DNA of 64,000 bases, from the NCBI GenBank assembly GCA_028716365.1, contig JAQUPZ010000002.1:248001-312000 (forward strand), written 5' to 3'. A program made the translations under genes and the position numbers. This document shows, in pieces, positions 24,912-32,976 of this stretch. Source of the stretch: Kiritimatiellia bacterium (GTDB lineage: Bacteria > Verrucomicrobiota > Kiritimatiellia > UBA8416 > YA12-FULL-48-11). Within the stretch, counting starts at the first letter, position 1. Each line of letters starts with the position of its first letter. Below the pieces are notes generated by a model, which saw only the letters and a list, made by a program, of their open reading frames with translations, made no database searches and was not told the origin of the DNA.

Positions 24912-27900
24912 TTACCAGCAAACAACACGAAACCCGACATCATAAACCGGCTGTTCGGCCAGATAGACCTGACGGAATGCACTGCGGCATCGGTCAGGCC
25001 GATCATACCATGAACCACCACGAACTACTCTTTTCCCGCCGGAAGTCACAAGATTGCGGCCATCATCACCGCGATAGGGATATGGCCGATATTCCGAACG
25101 GGTCCATTCCGCCACATTACCGTGTATGTCCAATAGCCCCCAGGGATTGGGCCGATAAGTACCCACCGATGCGGAGACACGATACTGGTCATTAAAGCGA
25201 GTATCTGCAGGACGCCATGGCGGAATAACCCTTCGTATTCCCCCAGCCCAGCCGAAATCATCGATCTCCTGGTGGCTGGCATCAGAGAGGTTTGCAAATC
25301 GCGAAAAATCACTGTCCAGCGGACCATACCAGAGCGGTGTGGTTGTACCGGCACGACAGGCATATTCCCACTGGGCCTCTGTCGGCAGCGAAAAAGAGCG
25401 ACCTGTCTTCTGCGAAAGCCATTGGCAGAATGCCATCGCCCGGTTCCATGATACACGAACCACAGGCTGCCTGGGTCGTGATAGTATCCATCCCCGCTCT
25501 CCTGGACTGAAATGCATGAAATCAGAATCTTCCAGGCGACTGTCGTGTGACGGATCAAATCGGGCAAACTGTTCGTTGGTTATCTCACAACGTCCAATCC
25601 AGAACCTGTTCTTAATTTTCACACGAGATGATGGTCTCTCATCGGCACAACCATCATCCTGTCCCATGACAAATTCACCAGCGGGAATCCGCACCATTTC
25701 CAAGGAAATTCCATCGCCCAGCGGAATTGAAAAAGAAGATGGATCGTCACTACTCTTATCCTGTGATACTGAGGCTTCTTCGATCTCTGTTGACGAATTT
25801 CCCGACACCGCCGGTGATCCGGTTGGCACGGCAACAGGACTGCCGGCAGACTGACTTGTCTTTTCACCTGCTTTGTCAAATGTTGATGGAACCACAATCT
25901 CAGGATCATTTTCCATACCGGTATAAAGCTTTCTCATCTGGCGACGCCGTTCCACCTGATGTTTCACTTTCGGACCGATTTCACTGCCTCTAAGATCGTT
26001 CCAATTCCCATGGGCCGGGGCATTCAGGTCAATCCAGGTGATCAGGCGGTCCCACGATTCGGCGTTAAGGCGGACGTCATGATGTCCCTTTTCAAGCATC
26101 TGTACCAACCTTGTCGTACTGGCATGATATTCCCATGGTGTCAACAGATGCATATCGCTTTCCTTTGTCGGCGTTCGCACAAAGCGCCGGACCTGGTAAT
26201 ACGACGGAGAAAAACGTGAGGCCAGATTAAATCCATTGTTATTCTGCATTGTCGGAACAGGCGGTCCATCAAGCAGGCAAGGTATCGAACGACCATCAGG
26301 GCGCGGTTTGCCGTTGTGACATTTGATACAATATTTATCCAGTACGGGTTGAACTTCACGGCAAAAAGCAAACCCTCTGACCGGTCCATACCACGGCTTG
26401 ATATCCACCGGTGCTGTGCCGACAGCAATGGTCTTCCGTATCGGCGGCAACGTGTTTTGTTTTTCATGACAACCCACACACGAAACCACTTCACCCGGCA
26501 TGGCAGTCATCCAGCTCCGCATCAACTGGACTGCCCTTCCCTCGGCATCCAATGGCTGCAGGGCAACAGGTGTGCACGCCGGAATACGGAAATGAGCCGA
26601 ACCATCCTCGTAGACCGGAACCGTACCAAGTACCTGTTTCGGGTCCCATGGCCCATCCATACCAACACTGTATGGTTCGGCCCCCATTCCCTGGTAGGCG
26701 TATTCATAACTGATTATCCGTAATGAACGGATTGTTCCCCGGGGCACTCCACGAAGTCCTTCGCCAAGGTAGATATCAGAAATAAGCACCTCTGCATCAT
26801 CACGTGCAAGATCAACTTTATCAGAGACCACCGGCGGACGAGGTGTTTTTCGCAACGGAACTGGCTCAAACATCGCATAGCCGGGCTCCTCATGGATCAG
26901 CACCATGTTGTCGAACGTATCAACAAGATAAATACCCCATAATGCATCGGCCGCGGGTTTACACGATACCAGGAAATACTTCTCGCTGAGCGGGAACGGG
27001 TGAAGAAATTTTGGCCAGCTTTGTGAAATGGGCAGATCCAGAATTACCGGTGCAACCTTGCGGCCATAACCGGGTATCTGCTGTACAACGCCGTCCGCTT
27101 CATGACGCCCCTGGGCCGGATCAAAGATGAACATTTCACCCATCCGCGGTAACTCATGATGACCTCCAGTAATCGCCACAAACTTCGTAGGGTGATTTGG
27201 GATCGGCCGGGCATAGAACATCGATGCCGGCCAGTAAGAGTTGCTCCCATAGTATTCCATCTGTCCGGTACCATCCGGGTTCATATGGAACAAGATGCGC
27301 GAAAACGGATGCGGCAGGTCGGTGTATTCCCACCGGAGGTAGAGAATCCGTCCATTATTGAGTACAGTCGGGCACCAGTCGTGGTCCTGGTCAACTGTCA
27401 ACTGACGTATTTTACCGTTGGTACCAAGCAAATACAGGTTCACCACATGGCCTGAACCATTGATGCATGGCACGCCCGCGAAGCAGGCAGATGAAGAAAA
27501 GACAATACGATCGTCGGGCAGATAACAAGCATCATAGTTATCCACGTCGGGTTCCTGGACCATGGGCAATTCATGAAGATTCGAGCCGTCACTCCTGATC
27601 TCAAACACACGCCATCGATCTTTCACCCCCGACATGGAGAACAACAAACGATCTGCATCAAAGTGAAGGTCCACATCACCAACAAATCTTCCTTCGTCCG
27701 GCTGATAAAGCATTGTGAGCTTGCCGTCCGGTCGGATTGGTGACAGCACAGCTATCTGATTGTCATATCCCTTCTGCGGCAAACTGGAATTACTGAGATA
27801 ATTGGCAGGTAAGCCAAGCTGTTTTATATTCCGCTTGATCAAAAGTAACCGTGAAAAATCCAGCAGAGGATTTGCCAGCAAAGCTTCACTGCGCAACTGG

Positions 27901-28955
27901 ACAAACTGCCGGGCAATCCCGGCCAGGTTTTTCCGGACCGGTTCTGTTATGTTCTCTTCTTTAGTACCCGACAACTCATCATGAGTTTTCTTCAGACCGG
28001 TAAGTTGCTTCAAGTAATCCGCACCTTTTGGATATTTATCGCCGAAAGTCATACACAAATCACTGATGGCCAGCTTCAAAGCATTCCACTCGGACTCTGA
28101 AACAGTCGCGCTGCTTACAGCGACAAGGGGATGACCATCAGGCCGCATTTTCATTGGCCGCCATGTTTTCGAATCGCCAAGATAGCTTGCAAGATTTGAC
28201 ACCAGTCGTTCAAAACGTTTTCGATAATCAGCGGCGACTTCACCATACAGTTTTGCAATCCGCCAACCCATTGCAATGATCCGCCCCTGCCCCAATTGAT
28301 ATTCGACAAGCGGATTTTCATGTCCGCCAGGCGTTCTGGCAAGGATCATGCCGCGCGCAGGATTGCCCATCGGGTGGAATTCCGCAAAGGCAGGAAATAC
28401 AGCGTTGGACAGCCAGAGAATACCACGGGCCAGATCGGCATCCCGAAACGCAGGATGTTGTAAATCAAGTGGAACGAGTCCAGCCTGTCCCCGGTCACGC
28501 CCGTCCCCCAGGGTCCTGATACGAACGGTATCTATACCCAACGACTCTATCAGGGTCACTGAACTGCCGGAAAGTAGTAGTCCGTGCCCGGCAGAGACAA
28601 ATCGCCGCAACGCTTCCACTGTTGATGTATCGCAAATCTGCTGTTTCGGCTGGGAAGATTCGTCCTTATGACACCATATGACCCGCAATTGATCGGTAGA
28701 AATTTCCCGGCCATTAAGATCAACGAATTTCCCGCCACCAGCCGGTAGAATAACTGTGGCACCGGTAACATGTCTTGCCAGGTCACAGGCTGTATCGATT
28801 TCAGGCCCCAGAATCTCGCCGGGACTCTGTGTAACAAGGAAACCAACCTTAGGTGCATTAGCAGGAAGTTCTGCCGGGAATACGCTCTGGACCACTGTAA
28901 CCAGAAATACACAACCCAGGACCCCTATCCTTTTGAAGAAAAAATCGTTTTTCAT
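24912..28955 (-). CDS. Multidomain exported protein: ThuA-like, TolB-like propeller, di-heme HzsA-like region and SUMF1 domain
   Basis: 1347 aa with a signal peptide. Residues about 35-260 resemble a ThuA/GATase-like alpha/beta domain (GHGLLLSGSSVTLIESLGI). Residues about 420-720 form a TolB-like propeller (DADRLLFSMSG, DDRIVFSSSA). An HzsA-related region follows, with two c-type heme motifs, CVGCH near 826 and CIKCH near 875. A low-complexity Ser/Thr/Pro/Glu linker (about 1020-1080) leads to a SUMF1/FGE-like domain (MVRIPAGEFVMGQ through GNVAEWTRSEYRPYPYRG and RVVRGGSWYDRPDRCRSAFR). The region matching the FGE active-site cysteines has a single Cys (PDRCRSAF), so formylglycine formation is unlikely. 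First gene of the five-gene block 28955-12728. A periplasmic redox or carbohydrate-associated role is plausible; no reaction can be assigned. Confidence 0.85.
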   Translation of the reverse strand: MKNDFFFKRIGVLGCVFLVTVVQSVFPAELPANAPKVGFLVTQSPGEILGPEIDTACDLARHVTGATVILPAGGGKFVDLNGREISTDQLRVIWCHKDESSQPKQQICDTSTVEALRRFVSAGHGLLLSGSSVTLIESLGIDTVRIRTLGDGRDRGQAGLVPLDLQHPAFRDADLARGILWLSNAVFPAFAEFHPMGNPARGMILARTPGGHENPLVEYQLGQGRIIAMGWRIAKLYGEVAADYRKRFERLVSNLASYLGDSKTWRPMKMRPDGHPLVAVSSATVSESEWNALKLAISDLCMTFGDKYPKGADYLKQLTGLKKTHDELSGTKEENITEPVRKNLAGIARQFVQLRSEALLANPLLDFSRLLLIKRNIKQLGLPANYLSNSSLPQKGYDNQIAVLSPIRPDGKLTMLYQPDEGRFVGDVDLHFDADRLLFSMSGVKDRWRVFEIRSDGSNLHELPMVQEPDVDNYDACYLPDDRIVFSSSACFAGVPCINGSGHVVNLYLLGTNGKIRQLTVDQDHDWCPTVLNNGRILYLRWEYTDLPHPFSRILFHMNPDGTGQMEYYGSNSYWPASMFYARPIPNHPTKFVAITGGHHELPRMGEMFIFDPAQGRHEADGVVQQIPGYGRKVAPVILDLPISQSWPKFLHPFPLSEKYFLVSCKPAADALWGIYLVDTFDNMVLIHEEPGYAMFEPVPLRKTPRPPVVSDKVDLARDDAEVLISDIYLGEGLRGVPRGTIRSLRIISYEYAYQGMGAEPYSVGMDGPWDPKQVLGTVPVYEDGSAHFRIPACTPVALQPLDAEGRAVQLMRSWMTAMPGEVVSCVGCHEKQNTLPPIRKTIAVGTAPVDIKPWYGPVRGFAFCREVQPVLDKYCIKCHNGKPRPDGRSIPCLLDGPPVPTMQNNNGFNLASRFSPSYYQVRRFVRTPTKESDMHLLTPWEYHASTTRLVQMLEKGHHDVRLNAESWDRLITWIDLNAPAHGNWNDLRGSEIGPKVKHQVERRRQMRKLYTGMENDPEIVVPSTFDKAGEKTSQSAGSPVAVPTGSPAVSGNSSTEIEEASVSQDKSSDDPSSFSIPLGDGISLEMVRIPAGEFVMGQDDGCADERPSSRVKIKNRFWIGRCEITNEQFARFDPSHDSRLEDSDFMHFSPGERGWILSRPRQPVVRVSWNRAMAFCQWLSQKTGRSFSLPTEAQWEYACRAGTTTPLWYGPLDSDFSRFANLSDASHQEIDDFGWAGGIRRVIPPWRPADTRFNDQYRVSASVGTYRPNPWGLLDIHGNVAEWTRSEYRPYPYRGDDGRNLVTSGGKRVVRGGSWYDRPDRCRSAFRQVYLAEQPVYDVGFRVVCW

Positions 28956-29178
28956 AGGGAATCACTTTCCTGCGCGTTACAGTAAGAGACTTTGGATCAA
29001 GACCTTGTTCAAGAGCCTACCGGAAACCCATTGCGCGATGCGGTTTCTGCATAGGTTGTAAGAATAGTGGCACCACAACACAGCCAGTGTCAACGCCAAA
29101 GGATATTTTTCAGCAGTCAAAGTTTACGCAACAGCCGGATTATCATCACATCTGTCTGTCGAGTACAGTTACATGCAA

Positions 29179-30318
29179 TTATTTCATCTTACTGGTCAAG
29201 GCTGTAAACTTCGGTAATAATTGTTCCCGGCCTTTATCGTAGTTCGGATGTTTCTTGTCACCGCAGGGATCGAACCAGATTGAATACGGCGGTTTACCGT
29301 CAACCGGCAGGGCGCATACACCCTGCGTATCGGGAACCCTTTCCAGGATCAACTTGTAGAGATCACAAGCTTTCATGCTGCTTCCGTACGTCAAACCTGT
29401 ACGTTGCAGTACATTGAGATCTTTCATCTCATTATACAGACCACCGCTCTTAATTGGACCACAGACACAGGCATTGAGTCTCGCGACGCGTGATGGACAG
29501 GGTCCGCACATCATCCAGTCGGCACCCTTCACCAAAGTGATTGGAATGTCCGGTTTCCTGGTGAGGATAAGATCGACCATCTCAGGCAGATTATCGGGCT
29601 TGAATGGCGGACGTGTACCGCCGCCATATTGACACACCGAGCACACAAGGATATGAGGACGAACCTTGATTTCCTTAGTCTCGTATAAGGTCTTAACTGA
29701 TGCTTCTTTCTCGCGGACCATCTCTTCCTCTCCCCGCGGTGGAATAATCATCTGTAATCCCTGTTTACAACCTCGTTCGAAGTTACCGCTCGTGGCCTTT
29801 GGGCAACCTTTCCAGGCATCCGAGGTTATCTTATCAAATCCACAGATCCCGGAAACCCCGGTAATCCGCTTGAATAAGAGCGCCAGTAAAATCCTCGCCG
29901 GATGGGTCGCACCGGGCGCCAGGTCGAGGCGCTGGAGAATCTCCATATCCCGCCTGCGGTTGAACTCCGCACTGCCATCGCAGTCTTCCGCCACACCCGG
30001 ATCCTGATAAACATACACATCCCCGGCATTGCAGTTGACCGTAACAGGAATGTCCGGGTTATTTCTTATTACCCTGACTATTTCACCCAATCGCTTATCA
30101 CACTTCTCAATGCCACCTTCTCCAATGGCACAAACAATACACAGGAGCTGGTATGGTCTGACCGTAAGATGCGTACATGACGGTTCCGGACCGGCTTCTC
30201 CTTTTTGTATTCGCGCTGCCGTACATGAATTAAGCCCGCACAATGCGACACCGCAAAGGCCTGCTGTCTTCAAGAATTCCCGTCGTCTAACATCATTGCT
30301 GTTTTTCTGATTACTCAT
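29179..30318 (-). CDS. Cysteine-rich Tat lipoprotein with internal duplication
   Basis: 379 aa. The ATG at 30318 is chosen because GAGGAGG lies eight bases upstream; an 87-bp upstream extension has no site. The N-terminus is a Tat/lipobox signal (RRREFLKTAG, then LNSC). The mature part is a two-fold repeat. Unit 1 (about 55-190) begins RPYQLLCIVCAIGEGG and unit 2 (about 217-350) begins RPHILVCSVCQYGGG; both continue with a NPDIPVT or KPDIPIT strand, a Cys pair, EILQRLDL or NVLQRTGL, and end in G(V/I)C. Some 20 cysteines and Tat export suggest bound metal or Fe-S clusters. I do not recognise a characterised family. It is divergent from the AraC regulator and may be its target. Confidence 0.75.
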   Translation of the reverse strand: MSNQKNSNDVRRREFLKTAGLCGVALCGLNSCTAARIQKGEAGPEPSCTHLTVRPYQLLCIVCAIGEGGIEKCDKRLGEIVRVIRNNPDIPVTVNCNAGDVYVYQDPGVAEDCDGSAEFNRRRDMEILQRLDLAPGATHPARILLALLFKRITGVSGICGFDKITSDAWKGCPKATSGNFERGCKQGLQMIIPPRGEEEMVREKEASVKTLYETKEIKVRPHILVCSVCQYGGGTRPPFKPDNLPEMVDLILTRKPDIPITLVKGADWMMCGPCPSRVARLNACVCGPIKSGGLYNEMKDLNVLQRTGLTYGSSMKACDLYKLILERVPDTQGVCALPVDGKPPYSIWFDPCGDKKHPNYDKGREQLLPKFTALTSKMK

Positions 30319-30358
30319 GACTATTATCCTCCTCACAGGACTTACACTACTACACTGT

Positions 30359-30390
30359 ATTCTACACAGACAACTTAACCCTCTTGTCAA
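30359..30390 (-). promoter_or_regulatory. Possible sigma-70-type promoter for the Tat lipoprotein gene
   Basis: TTGACA (minus strand, 30390-30385) and TAGAAT (30364-30359) are good boxes, but the 20-bp spacing is long; activation by the adjacent AraC protein could compensate. It overlaps the opposite-strand promoter. Confidence 0.3.
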
Positions 30391-30413
30391 TCCAAACCTT
30401 TCCATTGTAGAAT
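30384..30413 (+). promoter_or_regulatory. Probable sigma-70-type promoter for the AraC regulator gene
   Basis: TTGTCA (30384-30389) and TAGAAT (30408-30413) are separated by 18 bp, each box matching consensus at five of six positions. The likely start codon lies 54 bp downstream. Confidence 0.45.
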
Positions 30414-30431
30414 TCCCTCATTGTACAAAAA

Positions 30432-30446
30432 CTGGTGCATAACCAG
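30432..30446 (+). promoter_or_regulatory. Small inverted repeat, possible operator
   Basis: CTGGT-GCATA-ACCAG lies between the predicted promoter and the AraC start codon, so it would be in the 5' leader. It could serve autoregulation; there is no direct support. Confidence 0.3.
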
Positions 30447-30466
30447 ATCATGTGGATAGTAATTCC

Positions 30467-31369
30467 ATGAAACAAAAAAGATCAGATTTGCGAAGCGGAC
30501 AATACGGTACACCGACCCTGGTGCGAATTGATCTTAGTCCGGAAAAGCCTCTTAACATTTGCATCGAAGAAACACCTGACAATCATACGGCCCATGCGCA
30601 TATACATCTCGCGCTGGAAATCGGCATACTCCTCAGCGGCCATGTGGAAGAGAACCATGGCAAAGGCTGGTTTCGTCTGGACCCCGGCCAGGTCTGGGCA
30701 TGCGGATCGCTCGAAGTACACCGTTGGCGGGTCCTTCGACGGGCCGTTGAATTGCGGTTTGAGTTTTTGCCGTCGCTATTCACCGCAATTCCGAACCTGC
30801 AGGGACTCGACCCCACTGCTGTATTTCGCAATCCCATTCGTACAAACGCCATCGGTTCAAGCCCGGGATTCCGGCGTGCAATGATCAAACTTGGCAAAGA
30901 ACTTGTCCTCAAATACAGGAAAGGCTCATCGCCCGGTCACGCTTATGTTGATCTTCTCCGGCTTCTTGAACTTGTCGGAAAAGAGGTCGAGAAAAGTGAC
31001 TCCCCCGGTCAACAACCCTGGAGTGACCTGGCTGTTGCCGGGCGGATTCAACCGGCACTGGAATTGATCGAACAATCGCAGGGACAACGTATTGACGTGA
31101 CCGAAGCTGCGCGTGTCTGTTGCATGGCGAGAAGCAGCTTTGAACGATGTTTCAAGCAGGTCACGGGGTTCGGTTTCGCCCATTTCGCGCTCCGTTCCCG
31201 CCTTGCCGGTGCAGCGCGGGAGATCAAGCACACCTTCTTACCCATGAAACTTATCGCCAGTCGATTTGGTTTTCGTGATATGAGCCATTTCTGCCATGCA
31301 TTCGTTACACACTACGGTATGACACCTGGCCGCTTCAGGACAAAAAAGCACATCCCCCGACAAGCTTAA
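30467..31369 (+). CDS. AraC family transcriptional regulator
   Basis: 300 aa from the ATG at 30467; an in-frame GTG at 30452 is less likely, and neither has a strong ribosome site. The N-terminal half is a cupin-like sugar-sensing domain (HAHIHLALEIGILLSGHVEE, RLDPGQVWACG). The C-terminal about 95 residues contain the two HTH units of AraC proteins: IDVTEAARVCCMARSSFERCF and MKLIASRFGFRDMSHFCHAF, ending in the usual YGMTPGRFR. The regulator probably senses a breakdown product of the substrate handled by the neighbouring exported enzymes. It is divergent from the Cys-rich lipoprotein gene, its most likely direct target. Its stop codon abuts repeat A copy 2. Confidence 0.92.
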   Translation: MKQKRSDLRSGQYGTPTLVRIDLSPEKPLNICIEETPDNHTAHAHIHLALEIGILLSGHVEENHGKGWFRLDPGQVWACGSLEVHRWRVLRRAVELRFEFLPSLFTAIPNLQGLDPTAVFRNPIRTNAIGSSPGFRRAMIKLGKELVLKYRKGSSPGHAYVDLLRLLELVGKEVEKSDSPGQQPWSDLAVAGRIQPALELIEQSQGQRIDVTEAARVCCMARSSFERCFKQVTGFGFAHFALRSRLAGAAREIKHTFLPMKLIASRFGFRDMSHFCHAFVTHYGMTPGRFRTKKHIPRQA

Positions 31370-31414
31370 TTCAATAGTTGCAATTAAACGGTTATGCATT
31401 TCGGCGCAAATCTT
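31369..31414 (+). repeat. Dispersed repeat A, copy 2 (46 bp)
   Basis: Begins at the last base of the AraC stop codon. It matches 7738-7783 with 39 of 46 identical bases, all differences being transitions. As in copy 1, repeat B follows in the same orientation, here 170 bp later instead of 139. Confidence 0.8.
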
Positions 31415-31905
31415 CTCATGAAAAGTTGGTGCGCCGATTCACACCTACCCTATTATACTAGTTACAGGTTGGGAGTGCACTATTGTTGCAGGTGGCCCGT
31501 GCCCCGAACGTTCAGGGCGGGCAGGCCGTGCGCGGAGCGCCCAGCCCACCGTCATAGTGTAAAAAGCAAACTGAAACTGGTATTACTATTTCCGGGTCGC
31601 CCCGAATAGTCGGGGCGTGGTGATCGTGTCGTGCATTTCGTTTCCCAGCAGAATGATTTCGCGTCAGGCGCCGCTGTAGCAACCTGCCCGCCCCGGCTTC
31701 CGGCAGGCGGGGGCGGCGGGATCGGGGCTGTATACGCATACGCACCGTATCCCGCCAACAACGCTGCAGCGAATGCATCACGCGAAAGCACTTCGGCCCG
31801 AAATGCACGGCACTCCCTGCTTGCCAAAACGTAGTGTCCGCATGAAGACTGGTTGTTGTTCTGCGTGGCCACTGTTCACAGTTTAGGTTCTAATCAATGT
31901 TTTGA
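31370..31905. other. Gene-free repeat mosaic
   Basis: This 536-bp region between the AraC and tsaD genes holds repeat A (31369-31414), the palindrome GCCCCGAACGTTCAGGGC (31499-31516) and repeat B (31585-31617). A repeat-A-core-like segment lies at 31631-31670, and another, diverged and inverted, at 31778-31804 (shares TCACGCGAAAG). G/C-rich runs (GGGGGCGGCGGG) occur near 31705. Apparent open frames are low-complexity (for example PIPPPPP) and look accidental. Confidence 0.6.
31585..31617 (+). repeat. Dispersed palindromic repeat B, copy 2 (33 bp)
   Basis: Same element as 7923-7955: CTATTTCCGGGT, then arms CGCCCCGA / TCGGGGCG. Its loop is ATAG, the reverse complement of copy 1's CTAT, as though the loop had been flipped within the palindrome. 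Confidence 0.8.
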
Positions 31906-32949
31906 CTATTCCACCCCAAGTTCCAGGTTTGGGAAAACATCCAGGGTCATTGAATCCGGCCCGCAAATCCCGCACCCGGCGCCAGCCAGGCCCGCAATCA
32001 TCGCGGCATTGTCGCCACAATATTCAGGATGAGGAAGCAACAACCTGATACCCTTCTCGCCTGCCAGATCGCCAAGTCGCGCACGAAGCCGGCTATTGAG
32101 TGACACTCCACCTGCTGCAGCAAGATGCACTCCGCCGTTTAGCGCCTTCCGGCACTTATCTACAAGGGCATCAATTATTGCCTCCTGATAACTGGCCGCC
32201 ACAGACGCCATCCTGTCATCACCGGAAACCAGAGGATTATCCCTCAGGTAATACAAAAGCGCAGTCTTAACCCCGCTGAAACTGAAGCACAAGTCGAGAT
32301 CAAGCCCCGCAATCTGACCTTTACCATGGCGATGCTTGCCCCTCGGAAACTTTACATAATCTTTTTGACCAGCCTTGCTTACCTTGTCGATTACCGGTCC
32401 GCCCGGATATCCAAGTCCGAGAAGGTTCGCGCCTTTATCAAAGGCCTCCCCGGCGGCGTCATCTATCGTCCGTCCCAGCAACCTGTAGGACCCGACACGA
32501 TCCACATGTACAAGACATGTATGTCCGCCGGAAACTACCAGCGCGATAAATGGACACACATCTTCCGGAACCGGTGCATCATCACCAAGAAACACGGAAT
32601 AAATATGGGCTTCAATATGGTTAATAGCACAAAGCGGCTTATCAAGTTTCATGGCCAATCCCTTTGCTGCTGAAAAACCAACAAGCAGTGAACTCGCAAG
32701 GCCCGGCCCGTAAGTTGCCGCTATCATATCGATCTGGTTCCAGGCCAATCCGGATTTGGTAATCGCCTCATCTATAATAGAAGGCAGGGTTTCAACGTGA
32801 CTCCTGGAAGCAATCTCAGGCACTACACCGCCATATGGCGCATGGAGATGAGTCTGACTGAAAACAACACTCGACAATACCTGCCTGCCATCGCGCACAA
32901 CAGATGCAGCGGTTTCGTCACAAGATGTTTCGATTCCAAGAACATTCAT
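31906..32949 (-). CDS. tsaD: tRNA N6-adenosine threonylcarbamoyltransferase TsaD
   Basis: 347 aa. TsaD transfers the threonylcarbamoyl group to A37 of ANN-decoding tRNAs in the cytoplasm, with TsaB, TsaC and TsaE. The protein begins with the family signature MNVLGIETSCDETAASVV, which is why the ATG at 32949 is preferred over one 21 bp upstream. The metal-binding motif HIEAH is near residue 110, VVSGGHTCL follows, and the C-terminal GDNAAMIAGLAG is intact. Length is typical. It lies 27 bp downstream of the S41 protease gene and is probably co-transcribed with it and the glycosyltransferase. Confidence 0.96.
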   Translation of the reverse strand: MNVLGIETSCDETAASVVRDGRQVLSSVVFSQTHLHAPYGGVVPEIASRSHVETLPSIIDEAITKSGLAWNQIDMIAATYGPGLASSLLVGFSAAKGLAMKLDKPLCAINHIEAHIYSVFLGDDAPVPEDVCPFIALVVSGGHTCLVHVDRVGSYRLLGRTIDDAAGEAFDKGANLLGLGYPGGPVIDKVSKAGQKDYVKFPRGKHRHGKGQIAGLDLDLCFSFSGVKTALLYYLRDNPLVSGDDRMASVAASYQEAIIDALVDKCRKALNGGVHLAAAGGVSLNSRLRARLGDLAGEKGIRLLLPHPEYCGDNAAMIAGLAGAGCGICGPDSMTLDVFPNLELGVE

Positions 32950-32976
32950 CAAGGTGCCATTATATGGCAAACAGAT

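Noticed and set aside
24912..28955. True hydrazine synthase or anammox gene
   Set aside because: Only one HzsA-like multidomain protein is present, without the other Hzs subunits, and it is fused to a SUMF1 domain inside a carbohydrate locus.
31552..31872. Minus-strand frame of about 106 codons in the repeat mosaic
   Set aside because: Its translation is repeat-derived and low complexity (PIPPPPP) and no ribosome site precedes it.
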